Shown here: piece by piece, positions 8,879 to 18,745 of the stretch
How the letters are laid out: every line of letters starts with the position of its first letter
Numbering within the stretch: position 1 is the stretch's first letter
Source: Pseudomonas rhizosphaerae
GTDB lineage: Bacteria; Pseudomonadota; Gammaproteobacteria; Pseudomonadales; Pseudomonadaceae
NCBI RefSeq assembly: GCF_000761155.1
Contig: NZ_CP009533.1
Span: 4,395,501-4,459,500 of the forward strand
Direction: 5' to 3'
Length of the DNA stretch: 64,000 bases
Program-made: the position numbers and the translations under genes
The notes under the pieces: generated by a model
Seen by the model: the letters and a program-made list of their open reading frames with translations, nothing else
Database searches by the model: none
What the model was told of the DNA's origin: nothing

Positions 8879-10231
8879 TCAATCCAGGCCCAGCTTCTTG
8901 AGGCGGTAGCGCATCGAACGGAACGACATATTCAACCGCTGCGCCGCTGCCGTGCGGTTCCAGCGGGTTTCTTCCAGGGCTTGCAGGATGAGCTTGCGCT
9001 CCACGCTTTCCAGGTAATCTTCCAGGTTGTCGATCCGGGCCAGGCTGGGCTCACCGGTGTCCACGCTGGCCGCCGTTTCGCTCAGGCGCAGGTCGCTCGC
9101 TTCGATGCGGTCGTCCTCACACAAGGTGTAGGCCCGTTCGAGCATGTTCTCCAGTTCACGCACGTTGCCGGGAAAGCGGTAGCCCTTGAGGGTTTCCAGA
9201 GCGGCTGGGGTCAATTGCGCCGGTGGCAGGCCGCTGCCTTGCGCCAGGCGCGTCAGCATGCTGCTGGCCAGCAGCGGAATGTCTTCACGCCGCTCGCGCA
9301 GGCAAGGCACCCGCAGCTCGATCACATTCAAACGGTAGTAAAGGTCCTGGCGAAAACGCTGGGCCGCCACTTCGGCCGCCAGGTCCTTGTGGGTCGCGCA
9401 AAGAATGCGCACATCGACCACGTTCTCGGTCTGCCCGCCCACTGCCCGCACAGCTTTTTCCTGTATGGCGCGCAGCAACTTCACCTGCATGGTCAGCGGC
9501 AGGTCGGCCACCTCGTCGAGAAACAGCGTGCCACCATGGGCGGCCTGAAACAGTCCCGGCTTGTCTTCGGTGGCACCGGTAAAGCTGCCCTTGCGATGGC
9601 CGAAGAATTCGCTCTCCATCAGCTCGGCCGGGATGGCCCCGCAGTTCACTGGAATGAACGGTCGATCGGCCCGCGGGCCTTGCTCGTGAATCAGCCGGGC
9701 GACCAGTTCCTTGCCGCTGCCCGACTCACCGCTGATGTACACCGGGGCCTGGCTGCGGGCCAGACGGCCGATCTGTTTGCGCAGAGCCAGCATGGGCGGC
9801 GAATCCCCGAGCAGGCGCTGGTCGATGCTCGGTTCCTTGCCGGCAGGGGCGGGCGCCGGCATGCGCAGCGCGGTGCCCACCAACTCACGCAGGCGCGGCA
9901 GGTCGACCGGTTTGGTGAGGAAATCGAAGGCGCCAGCCTTGAGTGCATTGATGGCGGTATCCAGGCTGCCGAAGGCAGTGATCATGGCCACCGGCAGTTG
10001 CGGATAGCGCTGCTGGATGAACTGCACCAGCTCAAGGCCCGTACCGTCTGGCAGGCGCATGTCGGTCAGGCACAGGTCGAACGATTCGCGGCCCAGCCAT
10101 TCACGGGCCTCGGTGACATCGCGCGCGCTGCGGGTTTCCAGCTTCATGCGGCCGAGGGTGATTTCCAGCAGTTCGCGAATGTCCGGCTCGTCATCCACGA
10201 TCAGAATTTTTTGCCTGGCGCTCATAGTCAT
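8879..10231 (-). CDS. pilR: Sigma-54-dependent response regulator PilR
   Basis: 450 residues from ATG 10231, which overlaps the pilS stop in ATGA; ATG 10225 is an alternative. Order of domains: CheY-like receiver (KILIVDDEPDIRELLE, CLTDMRLPDGTG with the phospho-accepting Asp), AAA+ sigma-54 activator with Walker A GESGSGKE, the sigma-54 contact loop GSFTGA and Walker B LFLDEVADL, and a Fis-type helix-turn-helix at the C-terminus (NRTAAAQRLNMSFRSMRYRL). In pseudomonads PilR drives pilA from a -24/-12 promoter; one is found in this window at 27171. Confidence 0.95.
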   Translation of the reverse strand: MTMSARQKILIVDDEPDIRELLEITLGRMKLETRSARDVTEAREWLGRESFDLCLTDMRLPDGTGLELVQFIQQRYPQLPVAMITAFGSLDTAINALKAGAFDFLTKPVDLPRLRELVGTALRMPAPAPAGKEPSIDQRLLGDSPPMLALRKQIGRLARSQAPVYISGESGSGKELVARLIHEQGPRADRPFIPVNCGAIPAELMESEFFGHRKGSFTGATEDKPGLFQAAHGGTLFLDEVADLPLTMQVKLLRAIQEKAVRAVGGQTENVVDVRILCATHKDLAAEVAAQRFRQDLYYRLNVIELRVPCLRERREDIPLLASSMLTRLAQGSGLPPAQLTPAALETLKGYRFPGNVRELENMLERAYTLCEDDRIEASDLRLSETAASVDTGEPSLARIDNLEDYLESVERKLILQALEETRWNRTAAAQRLNMSFRSMRYRLKKLGLD

Positions 10232-11823
10232 CCCTGTTTGCGCGGGTGGGCGAAGGTAATACGCATGCAACTCCCCCCTTTTTCACGTGCCCTGTAGTCT
10301 AGGTGGGCCTGATTGCTTTCGCACAGCTCGCGGGAAATATACAGGCCCAGCCCGGTGCCGTTGCTTTCGGTGGTGAAGAAAGGCTCGAACATGTGCTGTA
10401 ACTGATCGGCGGCAAAGCCAGGGCCGTCGTCCAGCACCTCGAGGATCGGCAGGCCGTTGGTTGGCTCCACGAAAAGATTCAACCACACCTGTGCCTGCCC
10501 CTGCTGCTGGGCGCTGTAGCGTAGGCCATTTTCGACCAGATTGTTCAGCACCTGGGCCAATTGGTTGGCATCCATGCGAGTTTCCAGGGTGCCGTCGCTG
10601 ACGTACATGTGCAGTTGCTGGCCGGGGCGCGCGGTGGCGCGAAAATCGCTGACGAACTTTTCCAGCCAGACCTTGAGGTCCAGTGGGTGCGGAGCACTTG
10701 GGCGACGGCGCGAGAGTTGCAGCACGTTCTCGATGATCAGGTTCATGCGTTTGCATTGATCCTGAATGATCTGCGTCAAACGCCGGTCGGCCACGGGCAG
10801 GTCTTCGGACTCCTGCAGCAACTGCCCGGCGTGACTGATGGCGCCCAGCGGGTTGCGGATCTCATGAGCGATGCTGGCCGTAAGGCGGCCGAGTGCAGCC
10901 AGTTTGAGTTGCTGTGCTTGCTGCGCGATCTGCGACAGGTCTTCGAGAAACACCAGGGTCTGCTGCTGCTCGTTGCCACGGCGCAGGGCAATGAAACTGG
11001 CCTGGATCGACGGGCCGGTCGGCGAAAGCTTCAGGCTTTTGACGCGCAGCGCCGGATTGGTCTGCCACTGCAGCAGGCGTTCGATCAGGTCGGTTGAATG
11101 GTCGGCGATCAGTTCGCCGTTGAGCGTCATGCGCCCGAACAGGGCCAGCGCGCCTTGGTTGGCCAGTTGCACACGCAGCTCGGTGTCCAGCACCAGGATA
11201 CCGGTGCGCATGCGCTGCAGAATCAGCGAGTTCAAGGCTTCCAGGCTGGTGACGTCACTGGCGCGCTGTTCGGCCAGGTTCTCGCTGGTGCGCAGCAGCC
11301 GGCTCAAGCCCTGGACCACGAACCACACGGCGAAGCACAGCACGCCCAAGGTGCTCGCTTGCAGGTAATCGTTGGCGGCGGCCGGGCGGGAGATGCTCAG
11401 GTAGAACGTCAGGTAGATGATGCCAATGGTGGCGAGCGCGGCGATCAACAGGCCGAGGCGGCCGCGCAGCAACAGGTTGCCCATGGCCACCGAGGCGATC
11501 ATCAGGTTGCCGATGCCGCTGGGCGTACCGCCACCGGCATAGAACAAGCCTGCGAGCATGATCACGTCGGCGGTGGCCAAGCTGAAAACGGGCAGCACCC
11601 GGCGCGGGTTGCCCATCAGCACCACGACCAGGATGTTGAGGATCAAGTAGAGCCAGCTGCCGGCGCGAAACAGCTCGCCATCGGCGACTTCCAGCAGGCG
11701 GTTGTCCATGTTGCTGGAAATCAGCAGGACCAGCGACAGGCCGATGGTCAAGCGGTAGAGGTGGTACAGGCGCAGCATCCGCTGCGCCTGGGCGCCGCCG
11801 AGAAACTGCGCTTCAGCGGGCAC
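10228..11823 (-). CDS. pilS: Sensor histidine kinase PilS
   Basis: 531 residues with a GTG start at 11823. About six N-terminal membrane segments are followed by a PAS-like region (MRTGILVLDTELRVQLAN), the dimerisation box with the phospho-histidine (ASIAHEIRNPLGAISHAG), and the ATP-binding domain with N, G1 and G2 boxes (NGLRYS, DDGPGF, GTGLGLYIS). It phosphorylates PilR; in P. aeruginosa it senses pilin level in the inner membrane. It overlaps the preceding small gene by 11 nt. Confidence 0.94.
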   Translation of the reverse strand: MPAEAQFLGGAQAQRMLRLYHLYRLTIGLSLVLLISSNMDNRLLEVADGELFRAGSWLYLILNILVVVLMGNPRRVLPVFSLATADVIMLAGLFYAGGGTPSGIGNLMIASVAMGNLLLRGRLGLLIAALATIGIIYLTFYLSISRPAAANDYLQASTLGVLCFAVWFVVQGLSRLLRTSENLAEQRASDVTSLEALNSLILQRMRTGILVLDTELRVQLANQGALALFGRMTLNGELIADHSTDLIERLLQWQTNPALRVKSLKLSPTGPSIQASFIALRRGNEQQQTLVFLEDLSQIAQQAQQLKLAALGRLTASIAHEIRNPLGAISHAGQLLQESEDLPVADRRLTQIIQDQCKRMNLIIENVLQLSRRRPSAPHPLDLKVWLEKFVSDFRATARPGQQLHMYVSDGTLETRMDANQLAQVLNNLVENGLRYSAQQQGQAQVWLNLFVEPTNGLPILEVLDDGPGFAADQLQHMFEPFFTTESNGTGLGLYISRELCESNQAHLDYRAREKGGSCMRITFAHPRKQG

Positions 11824-12046
11824 CGTTGCCGGGCCCTTGCTCCAGATGAGGCTGGCTGCAATACCAGTGGCTGTCGCGGCGCAACGCGCTGTCCTCTGGC
11901 AGGTGCACGCCGCACTGGGCGCAACGAACCATGGTCAGCGAGGCTGGCTTGTTGTCCTCGCGACGCGCGCGCGCCGGAGTCTTGAACTTGCGCCACAGCC
12001 AAATGGCTGCGAACACGATGGCAATCCAGAAAATCAGGCGAATCAT
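11813..12046 (-). CDS. Small membrane protein with a CxxC zinc-finger-like motif
   Basis: 77 residues from ATG 12046. One N-terminal membrane helix (MIRLIFWIAIVFAAIWLW) is followed by a basic stretch and a cytoplasmic tail with CAQCGVHLPEDSALR and a later HWYCSQPH, a pattern that could bind zinc. The gene precedes and overlaps pilS, an arrangement common in pseudomonads. I know no established function; it may assist or regulate PilS, which is inference from position only. Confidence 0.75.
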   Translation of the reverse strand: MIRLIFWIAIVFAAIWLWRKFKTPARARREDNKPASLTMVRCAQCGVHLPEDSALRRDSHWYCSQPHLEQGPGNGAR

Positions 12047-12143
12047 GGGAGGGTCAGCTTTGCCAGGGAAGATGGCGCAGTGTAGGAGCGAGCCCGATGC
12101 GGAGCAAGCGGCGGGAGAGGGTAGGCCATACCAACGCCCCACC

Positions 12144-12325
12144 TTGTGGGAGCGGGTCTCTGCCCGCGAAAGGGGCCCTGCGGTGTATCAGGCAGACCGC
12201 AGTGAGCCCTTCGCGGGCAGAGACCCGCTCCCACAGGCATGCATCTGCCCCACAGGCATATATCTGTTCCCACAGGCATGCATCTGCCCCACAGGCATAT
12301 ATCTGCTCCCACAGGCATACACATA
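12144..12325. repeat. REPIN (second family) plus tail-derived tandem repeat
   Basis: An inverted REP pair of the TGTGGGAGCGGG...CCCGCGAA family lies at 12144-12179 and 12206-12237. Its outer end CTCCCACAGG runs straight into a tandem series at about 12229-12322 made of alternating 19- and 20-bp units (CCCACAGGCATGCATCTG, CCACAGGCATATATCTG), that is, a 39-bp higher-order repeat. The whole 12047-12419 gap holds only this and the bamD terminator. Confidence 0.8.
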
Positions 12326-12367
12326 CAAATGCCCTCCGCCAGAAGGACAGTGCCTGCGGTTATTCCA

Positions 12368-12403
12368 ATAAAAAAGGGGCCATCTGAATGAGGCCCCTTT
12401 CTT
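12368..12403 (-). terminator. Rho-independent terminator of bamD
   Basis: Read on the minus strand, GGGGCC and GGCCCC pair around a 10-nt loop (TCATTCAGAT) and are followed by TTTTTTATT. It begins about 17 nt after the bamD stop codon. Confidence 0.85.
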
Positions 12404-12419
12404 CGCTATTACTCAGCCT

Positions 12420-13442
12420 TCAGTCGAACAAACCAAAGGTAGCGTAGCTGAACCACGAGCGGCTCTTGCCTTCTTCGGCGTTCGGCTGCTGCTGGTCGGC
12501 GGTGCCGCCGTCTTCGGGTGGCAGCAGTTCCTTCGGAATGGCGTCGCGCGCTTCCTGGTACTGGCGTTGCACGTCCTGGTTGGCGCGGGTCTCGCCGGGC
12601 GGCAGGGGGTCGGTGTTGGAGCCGATCCAGCCCAGGGTGGCCTTGGAGATCCACGAGCGGTTGTCCTGTTCGTCCTGCTGGGGCACGAACTTGCCGTCTT
12701 CCAGGCTCGGGTGATCCGGGTAGTTAGTCTTCAAGGTGTCCAGGCTGGTGGCCGCCAGGTCGTCCAGGTGCAGACGCATGTAGGCTTCGGTCATCACCGC
12801 CAGGCCGTCGCCGACGGACGGCGTTTCCTGGAAGTTTTCCACTACGTAGCGGCCACGGTTGGCGGCGGCGACATAGGCCTGACGGGTCAGGTAATAGTCG
12901 GCCACGTGGATCTCGTAGGACGCCAGCAGATTGCGCAGGTAGATCATGCGCTGCTTGGCATCGGGCGCGTAGCGGCTGTTGGGGAAACGGCTGGTGAGCT
13001 GGGCGAACTCGTTGTAGGAGTCGCGGGCAGCGCCGGGGTCACGCTTGGTCATGTCCAGCGGCAGGAAGCGCGCCACCAGGCCACGGTCCTGGTCGAACGA
13101 GGTCAGGCCCTTGAGGTAATAGGCGTAGTCGACGTTCGGGTGCTGCGGATGCAGGCGGATGAAACGCTCGGCGGCCGACTTTGCCGCTTCGGGCTCGGAG
13201 TTCTTGTAGTTGGCGTAGATCAGCTCGAGCTGCGCCTGGTCGGCATAGCGGCCGAACGGATAACGCGACTCCAGCGCCTTGAGCTTGGCCGTGGCACTGG
13301 TGTAGCTCTTGTTGTCCAGGTCGGCCTGCGCCTGCTGGTACAGCTCGACTTCGCTAAGGTTTTCATCGACCACTTCTTTGGTCGAAGAACAGGCCGCGGT
13401 GAGTCCGAGGATGGCGATCAGCAGCAGGTGTTTCACTTGCAT
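12420..13442 (-). CDS. bamD: Outer membrane assembly lipoprotein BamD
   Basis: 340 residues from ATG 13442. Lipoprotein signal [18 protein letters not shown] with the lipobox cysteine, followed by the TPR-like BamD domain ([53 protein letters not shown]). BamD is the essential lipoprotein partner of BamA in inserting beta-barrel proteins into the outer membrane. The protein is longer than the E. coli form because of a disordered acidic C-terminal extension, usual for pseudomonads. It is divergent from rluD. Confidence 0.96.
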   Translation of the reverse strand: MQVKHLLLIAILGLTAACSSTKEVVDENLSEVELYQQAQADLDNKSYTSATAKLKALESRYPFGRYADQAQLELIYANYKNSEPEAAKSAAERFIRLHPQHPNVDYAYYLKGLTSFDQDRGLVARFLPLDMTKRDPGAARDSYNEFAQLTSRFPNSRYAPDAKQRMIYLRNLLASYEIHVADYYLTRQAYVAAANRGRYVVENFQETPSVGDGLAVMTEAYMRLHLDDLAATSLDTLKTNYPDHPSLEDGKFVPQQDEQDNRSWISKATLGWIGSNTDPLPPGETRANQDVQRQYQEARDAIPKELLPPEDGGTADQQQPNAEEGKSRSWFSYATFGLFD

Positions 13443-13592
13443 GGCGGCTAGCGTCCCTATAAACGGCCGCTGTCTCGGGCGTGGCCGTCCTGTTATGATG
13501 AGCACCCCGTGGAACCCCCGGGGCAAAAGACGCCGTATTTAACCACAAGCGTGCAGCCGAAACCAAAGGCTGTGCCGCCGCCTAGTCCGAGC

Positions 13593-14555
13593 ATGTCCGA
13601 GATCATACAACTTCGCGCAGAGGTACCGTCCGATTTGGGCGGACAACGCCTCGACCAAGTCGCCGCCCAATTATTCGCTGAGCACTCGCGCTCGCGCCTT
13701 TCCGCCTGGATAAAGGAGGGCCGCCTGACCGTGGACGGGGGCGTTCTGCGCCCGCGCGATACCGTGCATGGCGGTGCCCTGCTCGAGCTCAATGCCGAGC
13801 AGGAAGCCCAGGGTGAATGGGTGGCCCAGGACATCGAGCTGGACATCGTCTATGAAGACGACCAGATCCTTGTCATCAACAAGCCGGCCGGCTTGGTGGT
13901 CCATCCGGCCGCCGGCCACGCCGACGGCACGCTGCTCAATGCCCTGCTGCACCATGTGCCGGACATCATCAACGTGCCGCGCGCCGGCATCGTCCACCGC
14001 CTGGACAAGGACACCACCGGTCTGATGGTGGTGGCCAAGACCATCCAGGCGCAGACCCAGCTGGTGTCGCAGCTGCAGAGCCGTTCGGTCAGCCGCATCT
14101 ATGAATGCATCGTCATCGGCGTGGTCACCGCCGGTGGCAAGATCAACGCGCCGATCGGTCGGCACGGCCAGCAGCGCCAGCGCATGGCGGTGATGGAAGG
14201 TGGCAAGCAGGCGGTCAGCCATTACCGCGTGCTCGAACGCTTCCGCTCCCACACCCACGTGCGGGTCAAGCTGGAAACCGGGCGTACCCACCAGATTCGT
14301 GTGCACATGTCGCACATCAACTTCCCGTTGGTGGGCGATCAGGCCTACGGCGGTCGCTTCCGCATTCCGCCTGCAGCCAGCGCGACCATGGTCGATGCAC
14401 TGAAAACCTTTCCGCGCCAGGCCCTGCATGCGCGCTTCCTCGAGCTCGATCATCCGACGACCGGCGAGCGCATGGGCTGGGAATCGTCACTGCCCGACGA
14501 CTTCGTCTGGCTGCTGTCGCTGCTCAAGCAGGACCGCGAGGCCTTCATCGGGTGA
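13593..14555 (+). CDS. rluD: 23S rRNA pseudouridine synthase RluD
   Basis: 320 residues from ATG 13593. N-terminal S4 RNA-binding domain (GGQRLDQVAAQLFAEHSRSR), then the RluA-type catalytic domain with the catalytic Asp138 in HRLDKDTTGLMVV and the ETGRTHQIRVH motif. It makes pseudouridines in helix 69 of 23S rRNA (positions 1911, 1915, 1917 in E. coli numbering). The stop overlaps the GTG start of pgeF (GTGA), so the two genes are translationally coupled, as in many gamma-proteobacteria. Confidence 0.95.
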   Translation: MSEIIQLRAEVPSDLGGQRLDQVAAQLFAEHSRSRLSAWIKEGRLTVDGGVLRPRDTVHGGALLELNAEQEAQGEWVAQDIELDIVYEDDQILVINKPAGLVVHPAAGHADGTLLNALLHHVPDIINVPRAGIVHRLDKDTTGLMVVAKTIQAQTQLVSQLQSRSVSRIYECIVIGVVTAGGKINAPIGRHGQQRQRMAVMEGGKQAVSHYRVLERFRSHTHVRVKLETGRTHQIRVHMSHINFPLVGDQAYGGRFRIPPAASATMVDALKTFPRQALHARFLELDHPTTGERMGWESSLPDDFVWLLSLLKQDREAFIG

Positions 14556-15289
14556 CCACTTTCACGCAGGGCCTGCTGTTTCCCGATTGGCCGGCTCCGG
14601 CATCGGTCAGGGCCTGCGTGACTACCTGCGAAGGCGGCGTCAGTGCGGCGCCCTATGCGAGCCTGAACCTGGGCGCGCACGTGGGCGACGATCCCCAATC
14701 CGTGGTCCAGAACCGCCTGCGCCTGACCGCCCACTTCGGCATCCTGCCCGCCTGGTTGAACCAGGTGCATGGCGTGCACGTGGTCGATGCCGATCCCACT
14801 CGAGTGCTCGAGGCGGATGCGAGCTGGACCACCACCCCCGGAATCGCCTGCACGGCGATGACTGCCGACTGTTTGCCCGCGCTGTTCTGCAACCGGGCGG
14901 GTACCCAGGTGGCCGCCGCCCACGCCGGTTGGCGCGGGTTGGCTGCCGGAGTGCTGGAAGCGACGGTGAACAGCTTCAGCGAGCCGCCCGAGCAGGTCAT
15001 GGTCTGGCTGGGGCCGGCCATTGGCCCGCGCCGGTTCGAAGTCGGTGCCGAGGTGCGTGAGACCTTCATGGCCATCCATCCGCAAGCTGCCGATGCGTTC
15101 GCACCGGGTGCCGCACCTGGCAAGTTCCTGGCCGACATCTATGCGCTGGCGCGGATTCGCCTGGCGGCGGTCGGGGTGACGGCGGTGTATGGCGGGGGAT
15201 TGTGCACCGTGGAAGACGAGCGCTTCTTTTCCTATCGCCGCGCATCGGTCACCGGGCGATTCGCTTCACTGGTGTGGCTGGAGCCGTAG
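14552..15289 (+). CDS. pgeF: Peptidoglycan editing factor PgeF (YfiH / Cu-oxidase_4 family)
   Basis: 245 residues starting at GTG 14552. The family motifs are present: NLGAHVGDDP, QVHGVHVV, TADCLPALFCN and AAAHAGWRGLAAGV with the metal-binding His and Cys residues. Members of this family have purine-nucleoside phosphorylase and laccase-like activity; in E. coli the protein removes muropeptides carrying L-Ser instead of L-Ala at position 1. It is coupled to rluD. Confidence 0.9.
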   Translation: MTTFTQGLLFPDWPAPASVRACVTTCEGGVSAAPYASLNLGAHVGDDPQSVVQNRLRLTAHFGILPAWLNQVHGVHVVDADPTRVLEADASWTTTPGIACTAMTADCLPALFCNRAGTQVAAAHAGWRGLAAGVLEATVNSFSEPPEQVMVWLGPAIGPRRFEVGAEVRETFMAIHPQAADAFAPGAAPGKFLADIYALARIRLAAVGVTAVYGGGLCTVEDERFFSYRRASVTGRFASLVWLEP

Positions 15290-15331
15290 CTTGGCAGCCG
15301 GCGCTGCTCATCCAGACCCACAACCCCCGTC

Positions 15332-15360
15332 CTTGAATCTTCCCTAACACCCCCCATCTA
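15332..15360 (+). promoter_or_regulatory. RpoH (sigma-32) heat-shock promoter of clpB
   Basis: CTTGAAT at 15332-15338 and CCCCATCTA at 15352-15360, separated by 13 nt, match the sigma-32 consensus CTTGAAA-N13/14-CCCCATNT almost perfectly. It lies 75 nt before the clpB start. Confidence 0.9.
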
Positions 15361-15434
15361 ACTGTCATCCCCGGCAGGTTTTCTTCATCAGGTGTGTCCA
15401 TCGCTCCGGCCTGCCCCTTTCAGGAAGGTGACTC

Positions 15435-17999
15435 ATGCGTATAGACCGTTTGACCAGCAAGCTTCAACTCGCGTTATCCGACGCACAATCCCTGGCCGTT
15501 GGCATGGACCATCCCGCCATCGAGCCTGCGCATCTGATGCAGGCGCAACTCGACCAGCAGGGCGGCTCGATCCGTCCGCTGCTGATGCAGGTCGGTTTCG
15601 ACGTCAACAGCCTGCGCAAGGCGTTGAGCAAAGAGCTCGACCAACTGCCGAAAATCCAGAACCCCACTGGCGACGTCAACATGTCTCAGGACTTGGCGCG
15701 CCTGCTCAACCAGGCCGACCGGCTGGCGCAGCAGAAGGGCGATCAATTCATCTCCAGCGAGCTGGCACTGCTGGCCGCCATGGACGACAACAGCAAGCTC
15801 GGCAAACTGCTGTTAGGGCAGGGCGTCAGCAAGAAGGCTCTGGAAAACGCCATCAGCAACCTGCGCGGCGGCGAGGCGGTCAACGACCCCAACGCCGAAG
15901 AGTCGCGCAAGTCGTTGGAAAAATACACCGTCGACCTGACCAAGCGCGCCGAAGAAGGCAAGCTCGACCCGGTGATCGGCCGTGACGACGAGATCCGTCG
16001 GACCATCCAGGTGCTGCAGCGTCGCACCAAGAACAACCCGGTGCTGATCGGCGAACCTGGCGTGGGCAAGACCGCCATCGCCGAAGGCCTGGCCCAGCGT
16101 ATCATCAATGGCGAAGTGCCCGATGGCCTGCGCGGCAAGCGCTTGCTGAGCCTGGACATGGGCGCGCTGATTGCCGGCGCCAAGTTTCGTGGCGAGTTCG
16201 AAGAGCGCTTGAAGTCGTTGCTCAACGAACTGTCCAAGCAGGAAGGGCAGATCATCCTGTTCATCGACGAGCTGCACACCATGGTCGGCGCCGGCAAGGG
16301 CGAGGGCTCCATGGACGCCGGCAACATGCTCAAGCCGGCCCTGGCGCGCGGCGAACTGCACTGCGTAGGCGCCACCACGCTCAACGAGTACCGCCAGTAC
16401 ATCGAGAAGGACGCGGCGCTGGAGCGGCGTTTCCAGAAGGTGCTGGTCGATGAGCCGAGCGAGGAGGACACCATCGCCATCCTGCGTGGCCTGAAAGAGC
16501 GCTACGAGGTTCACCACAAGGTGGCGATCACCGATGGCGCGATCATCGCGGCAGCCAAGCTGAGCCATCGCTACATCACCGACCGCCAGTTGCCCGACAA
16601 GGCCATCGACCTGATCGACGAGGCGGCCAGCCGTATCCGCATGGAAATCGACTCCAAGCCGGAAGTGCTGGACCGCCTGGAGCGTCGCCTGATCCAGCTC
16701 AAGGTCGAGTCCCAGGCCCTGAAGAAAGAAGACGACGAAGCCGCGATCAAGCGTTTGGAAAAACTGACCGAGGAAATCGCCCGGCTGGAACGCGAGTACG
16801 CCGACCTGGAGGAGATCTGGACGTCGGAAAAAGCCGAAGTGCAGGGCTCGGCGCAGATCCAGCAGAAGATCGAGCAGTCCCGTCAGGAGCTGGAAACCGC
16901 ACGTCGGCGTGGCGACCTGAGCCGCATGGCCGAATTGCAGTACGGGGTGATCCCGGACCTGGAGCGCAGCCTGCAGATGGTCGATCAGCATGGCAAGAGC
17001 GACAACCAGTTGCTGCGCAGCAAGGTGACCGAGGAAGAAATTGCCGAAGTAGTGTCCAAATGGACCGGGATTCCCGTGTCGAAAATGCTCGAAGGCGAGC
17101 GCGACAAGCTGCTGAAGATGGAAAGCCTGTTGCATCAACGCGTGATCGGCCAGGAAGAGGCGGTGGTGGCCGTGTCGAACGCGGTACGTCGTTCGCGTGC
17201 CGGGCTGTCCGACCCAAACCGTCCGAGCGGCTCGTTCATGTTCCTCGGCCCCACCGGGGTCGGCAAGACCGAGCTGTGCAAGGCGCTGGCCGAGTTCCTC
17301 TTCGACACCGAGGAGGCCATGGTGCGCATCGACATGTCCGAGTTCATGGAGAAGCATTCGGTGGCCCGCCTGATTGGCGCGCCACCCGGGTACGTGGGCT
17401 ATGAAGAAGGCGGCTATCTGACCGAAGCGGTACGTCGCAAGCCGTACTCGGTGTTGCTCTTGGACGAAGTGGAGAAGGCGCACCCGGACGTGTTCAACAT
17501 TCTCTTGCAGGTGCTCGAGGATGGACGTCTGACCGACAGTCATGGCCGCACCGTGGACTTCCGCAACACTGTGATCGTCATGACCTCGAACCTGGGGTCG
17601 GCGCGGATCCAGGAACTGGTCGGCGATCGCGAGGCGCAACGTGCGGCGGTCATGGATGCGGTGACCAGTCATTTCCGTCCGGAGTTCGTCAACCGGATCG
17701 ACGAAGTGGTGATCTTCGAACCGCTGGCACGCGACCAGATTGCCGGTATCACGCAGATCCAGCTGGCCCGCCTGCGCAGCCGCCTGGCCGAGCGCGACCT
17801 GAGCCTGGAGCTGAGCGACGAGGCGCTGGATAAGCTGATCGCTGTGGGTTACGACCCGGTGTATGGCGCGCGGCCGCTCAAGCGCGCGATCCAGCGCTGG
17901 ATCGAGAACCCGCTGGCGCAGTTGATCCTCTCGGGCAAGTTCCTGCCGGGGACCTCGGTGCAGGCGTCGGTGGTGGATGATGAGATTGTGTTTGCTTGA
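15435..17999 (+). CDS. clpB: ATP-dependent disaggregase ClpB
   Basis: 854 residues, the normal ClpB length. The N-terminal Clp domain is followed by AAA+ domain 1 with Walker A from G206 (GEPGVGKTA) and Walker [14 protein letters not shown], the long coiled-coil M domain (about 410-525, [19 protein letters not shown]), AAA+ domain 2 with Walker A from G605 (GPTGVGKTE), and a C-terminal domain without the ClpP-binding loop. With DnaK it rescues aggregated proteins after heat shock. GGAAGG lies just before the ATG, and a strong RpoH promoter lies upstream. Confidence 0.98.
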   Translation: MRIDRLTSKLQLALSDAQSLAVGMDHPAIEPAHLMQAQLDQQGGSIRPLLMQVGFDVNSLRKALSKELDQLPKIQNPTGDVNMSQDLARLLNQADRLAQQKGDQFISSELALLAAMDDNSKLGKLLLGQGVSKKALENAISNLRGGEAVNDPNAEESRKSLEKYTVDLTKRAEEGKLDPVIGRDDEIRRTIQVLQRRTKNNPVLIGEPGVGKTAIAEGLAQRIINGEVPDGLRGKRLLSLDMGALIAGAKFRGEFEERLKSLLNELSKQEGQIILFIDELHTMVGAGKGEGSMDAGNMLKPALARGELHCVGATTLNEYRQYIEKDAALERRFQKVLVDEPSEEDTIAILRGLKERYEVHHKVAITDGAIIAAAKLSHRYITDRQLPDKAIDLIDEAASRIRMEIDSKPEVLDRLERRLIQLKVESQALKKEDDEAAIKRLEKLTEEIARLEREYADLEEIWTSEKAEVQGSAQIQQKIEQSRQELETARRRGDLSRMAELQYGVIPDLERSLQMVDQHGKSDNQLLRSKVTEEEIAEVVSKWTGIPVSKMLEGERDKLLKMESLLHQRVIGQEEAVVAVSNAVRRSRAGLSDPNRPSGSFMFLGPTGVGKTELCKALAEFLFDTEEAMVRIDMSEFMEKHSVARLIGAPPGYVGYEEGGYLTEAVRRKPYSVLLLDEVEKAHPDVFNILLQVLEDGRLTDSHGRTVDFRNTVIVMTSNLGSARIQELVGDREAQRAAVMDAVTSHFRPEFVNRIDEVVIFEPLARDQIAGITQIQLARLRSRLAERDLSLELSDEALDKLIAVGYDPVYGARPLKRAIQRWIENPLAQLILSGKFLPGTSVQASVVDDEIVFA

Positions 18000-18017
18000 T
18001 TGATGGAGGGGCAGTGA

Positions 18018-18096
18018 GGGCCTCTTCGCGGGCAGAGCCCGCTCCCACAGGTATGCAACGTTCCTGTGGGAGCGGGCTCTGCCCGCGAAGAGGCCC
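18018..18096. repeat. REPIN: perfect 34-bp inverted repeat
   Basis: Two REP copies, 18018-18051 and 18063-18096, are exact reverse complements (GGGCCTCTTCGCGGGCAGAG... / ...CTCTGCCCGCGAAGAGGCCC) with an 11-nt loop. The pair begins 18 nt after the clpB stop and could also end transcription or stabilise the clpB mRNA 3-prime end. Confidence 0.88.
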
Positions 18097-18244
18097 GACA
18101 TGACACACCCCATTGATTTACCGTTGCATTTTCGTTTCAAGGCTTGTAAAGTGCGCCCCGCTGTCGGTCATCCCGCAGAACCAGACGCTTCACCCGGTTC
18201 TAAAAAAAAGTTGCAAATCAGTGTCTTGAAAGCAATTTAAAGGG

Positions 18245-18272
18245 TTGACAGGGGTTTTGAAGATTGTAGAAT
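18245..18272 (+). promoter_or_regulatory. Sigma-70 promoter of the tRNA cluster
   Basis: TTGACA at 18245-18250 and TAGAAT at 18267-18272 are 16 nt apart. A GC-rich stretch (AGCGCGCC) follows the -10 box, the discriminator type seen in stringently controlled stable-RNA promoters. The first tRNA begins 130 nt downstream. The rest of 18097-18403 holds no gene. Confidence 0.8.
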
Positions 18273-18403
18273 AGCGCGCCTCAGAGACATGAACGCAGCG
18301 ATGCGAACGGGTCGAAGAGTTCAAGGCGGTAGTGATGCAGGCTTGAAGCTGCAGCAGTTGTAGATGTACTGAAATTGGCTTTAGATGTTCTGAAATTGAT
18401 AGT

Positions 18404-18479
18404 TCCGTGATAGCTCAGTCGGTAGAGCAAATGACTGTTAATCATTGGGTCCCAGGTTCGAGTCCTGGTCACGGAGCCA
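18404..18479 (+). tRNA. tRNA-Asn (GTT)
   Basis: 76 nt with an intact cloverleaf: acceptor TCCGTGA pairs with TCACGGA, anticodon GTT in the loop CTGTTAA, T-loop GGTTCGAGTCC, encoded CCA end. First of four tRNAs behind one promoter. Confidence 0.98.
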
Positions 18480-18489
18480 AATTTCATAT

Positions 18490-18566
18490 CGGGGTATAGC
18501 GCAGTCCGGTAGCGCGCCTGCTTTGGGAGCAGGATGTCAGGAGTTCGAATCCCCTTACCCCGACCA
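18490..18566 (+). tRNA. tRNA-Pro (TGG), copy 1
   Basis: 77 nt; acceptor CGGGGTA pairs with TACCCCG, anticodon TGG in the loop CTTTGGGA, T-loop AGTTCGAATCC, encoded CCA. The same 77 nt occur again at 18746. Confidence 0.98.
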
Positions 18567-18571
18567 TATTT

Positions 18572-18647
18572 GGGTCGTTAGCTCAGTTGGTAGAGCAGTT
18601 GGCTTTTAACCAATTGGTCGTAGGTTCGAATCCCACACGACCCACCA
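18572..18647 (+). tRNA. tRNA-Lys (TTT)
   Basis: 76 nt; acceptor GGGTCGT pairs with ACGACCC, anticodon TTT in the loop CTTTTAA, T-loop GGTTCGAATCC, encoded CCA. Confidence 0.98.
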
Positions 18648-18679
18648 TTTTTGATTCCGGTACGCTGGATCGAATCTTA

Positions 18680-18743
18680 AAAAGCCCCACCGATTAACAC
18701 CGGTGGGCAGCAGAAAAGGCGCCTTCCGGGGTGCCTTTTTTGT
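18680..18743 (+). terminator. Terminator region after tRNA-Lys
   Basis: A first hairpin GCCCCACCG/CGGTGGGC (about 18684-18708) is followed by a second, AAAAGGCGCC...GGTGCCTTTTTT (18714-18742), a classic intrinsic terminator. It separates the first three tRNAs from the second tRNA-Pro. Confidence 0.8.
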
Positions 18744-18745
18744 AC

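Noticed and set aside
8611..8909. ORFs across the 34-bp repeat array, one reaching 548 codons into pilR antisense
   Set aside because: Repeat translation followed by the antisense of a well-supported gene; no ribosome site.
15813..18140. 775-codon antisense ORF opposite clpB
   Set aside because: High-GC shadow of clpB, with no family features.
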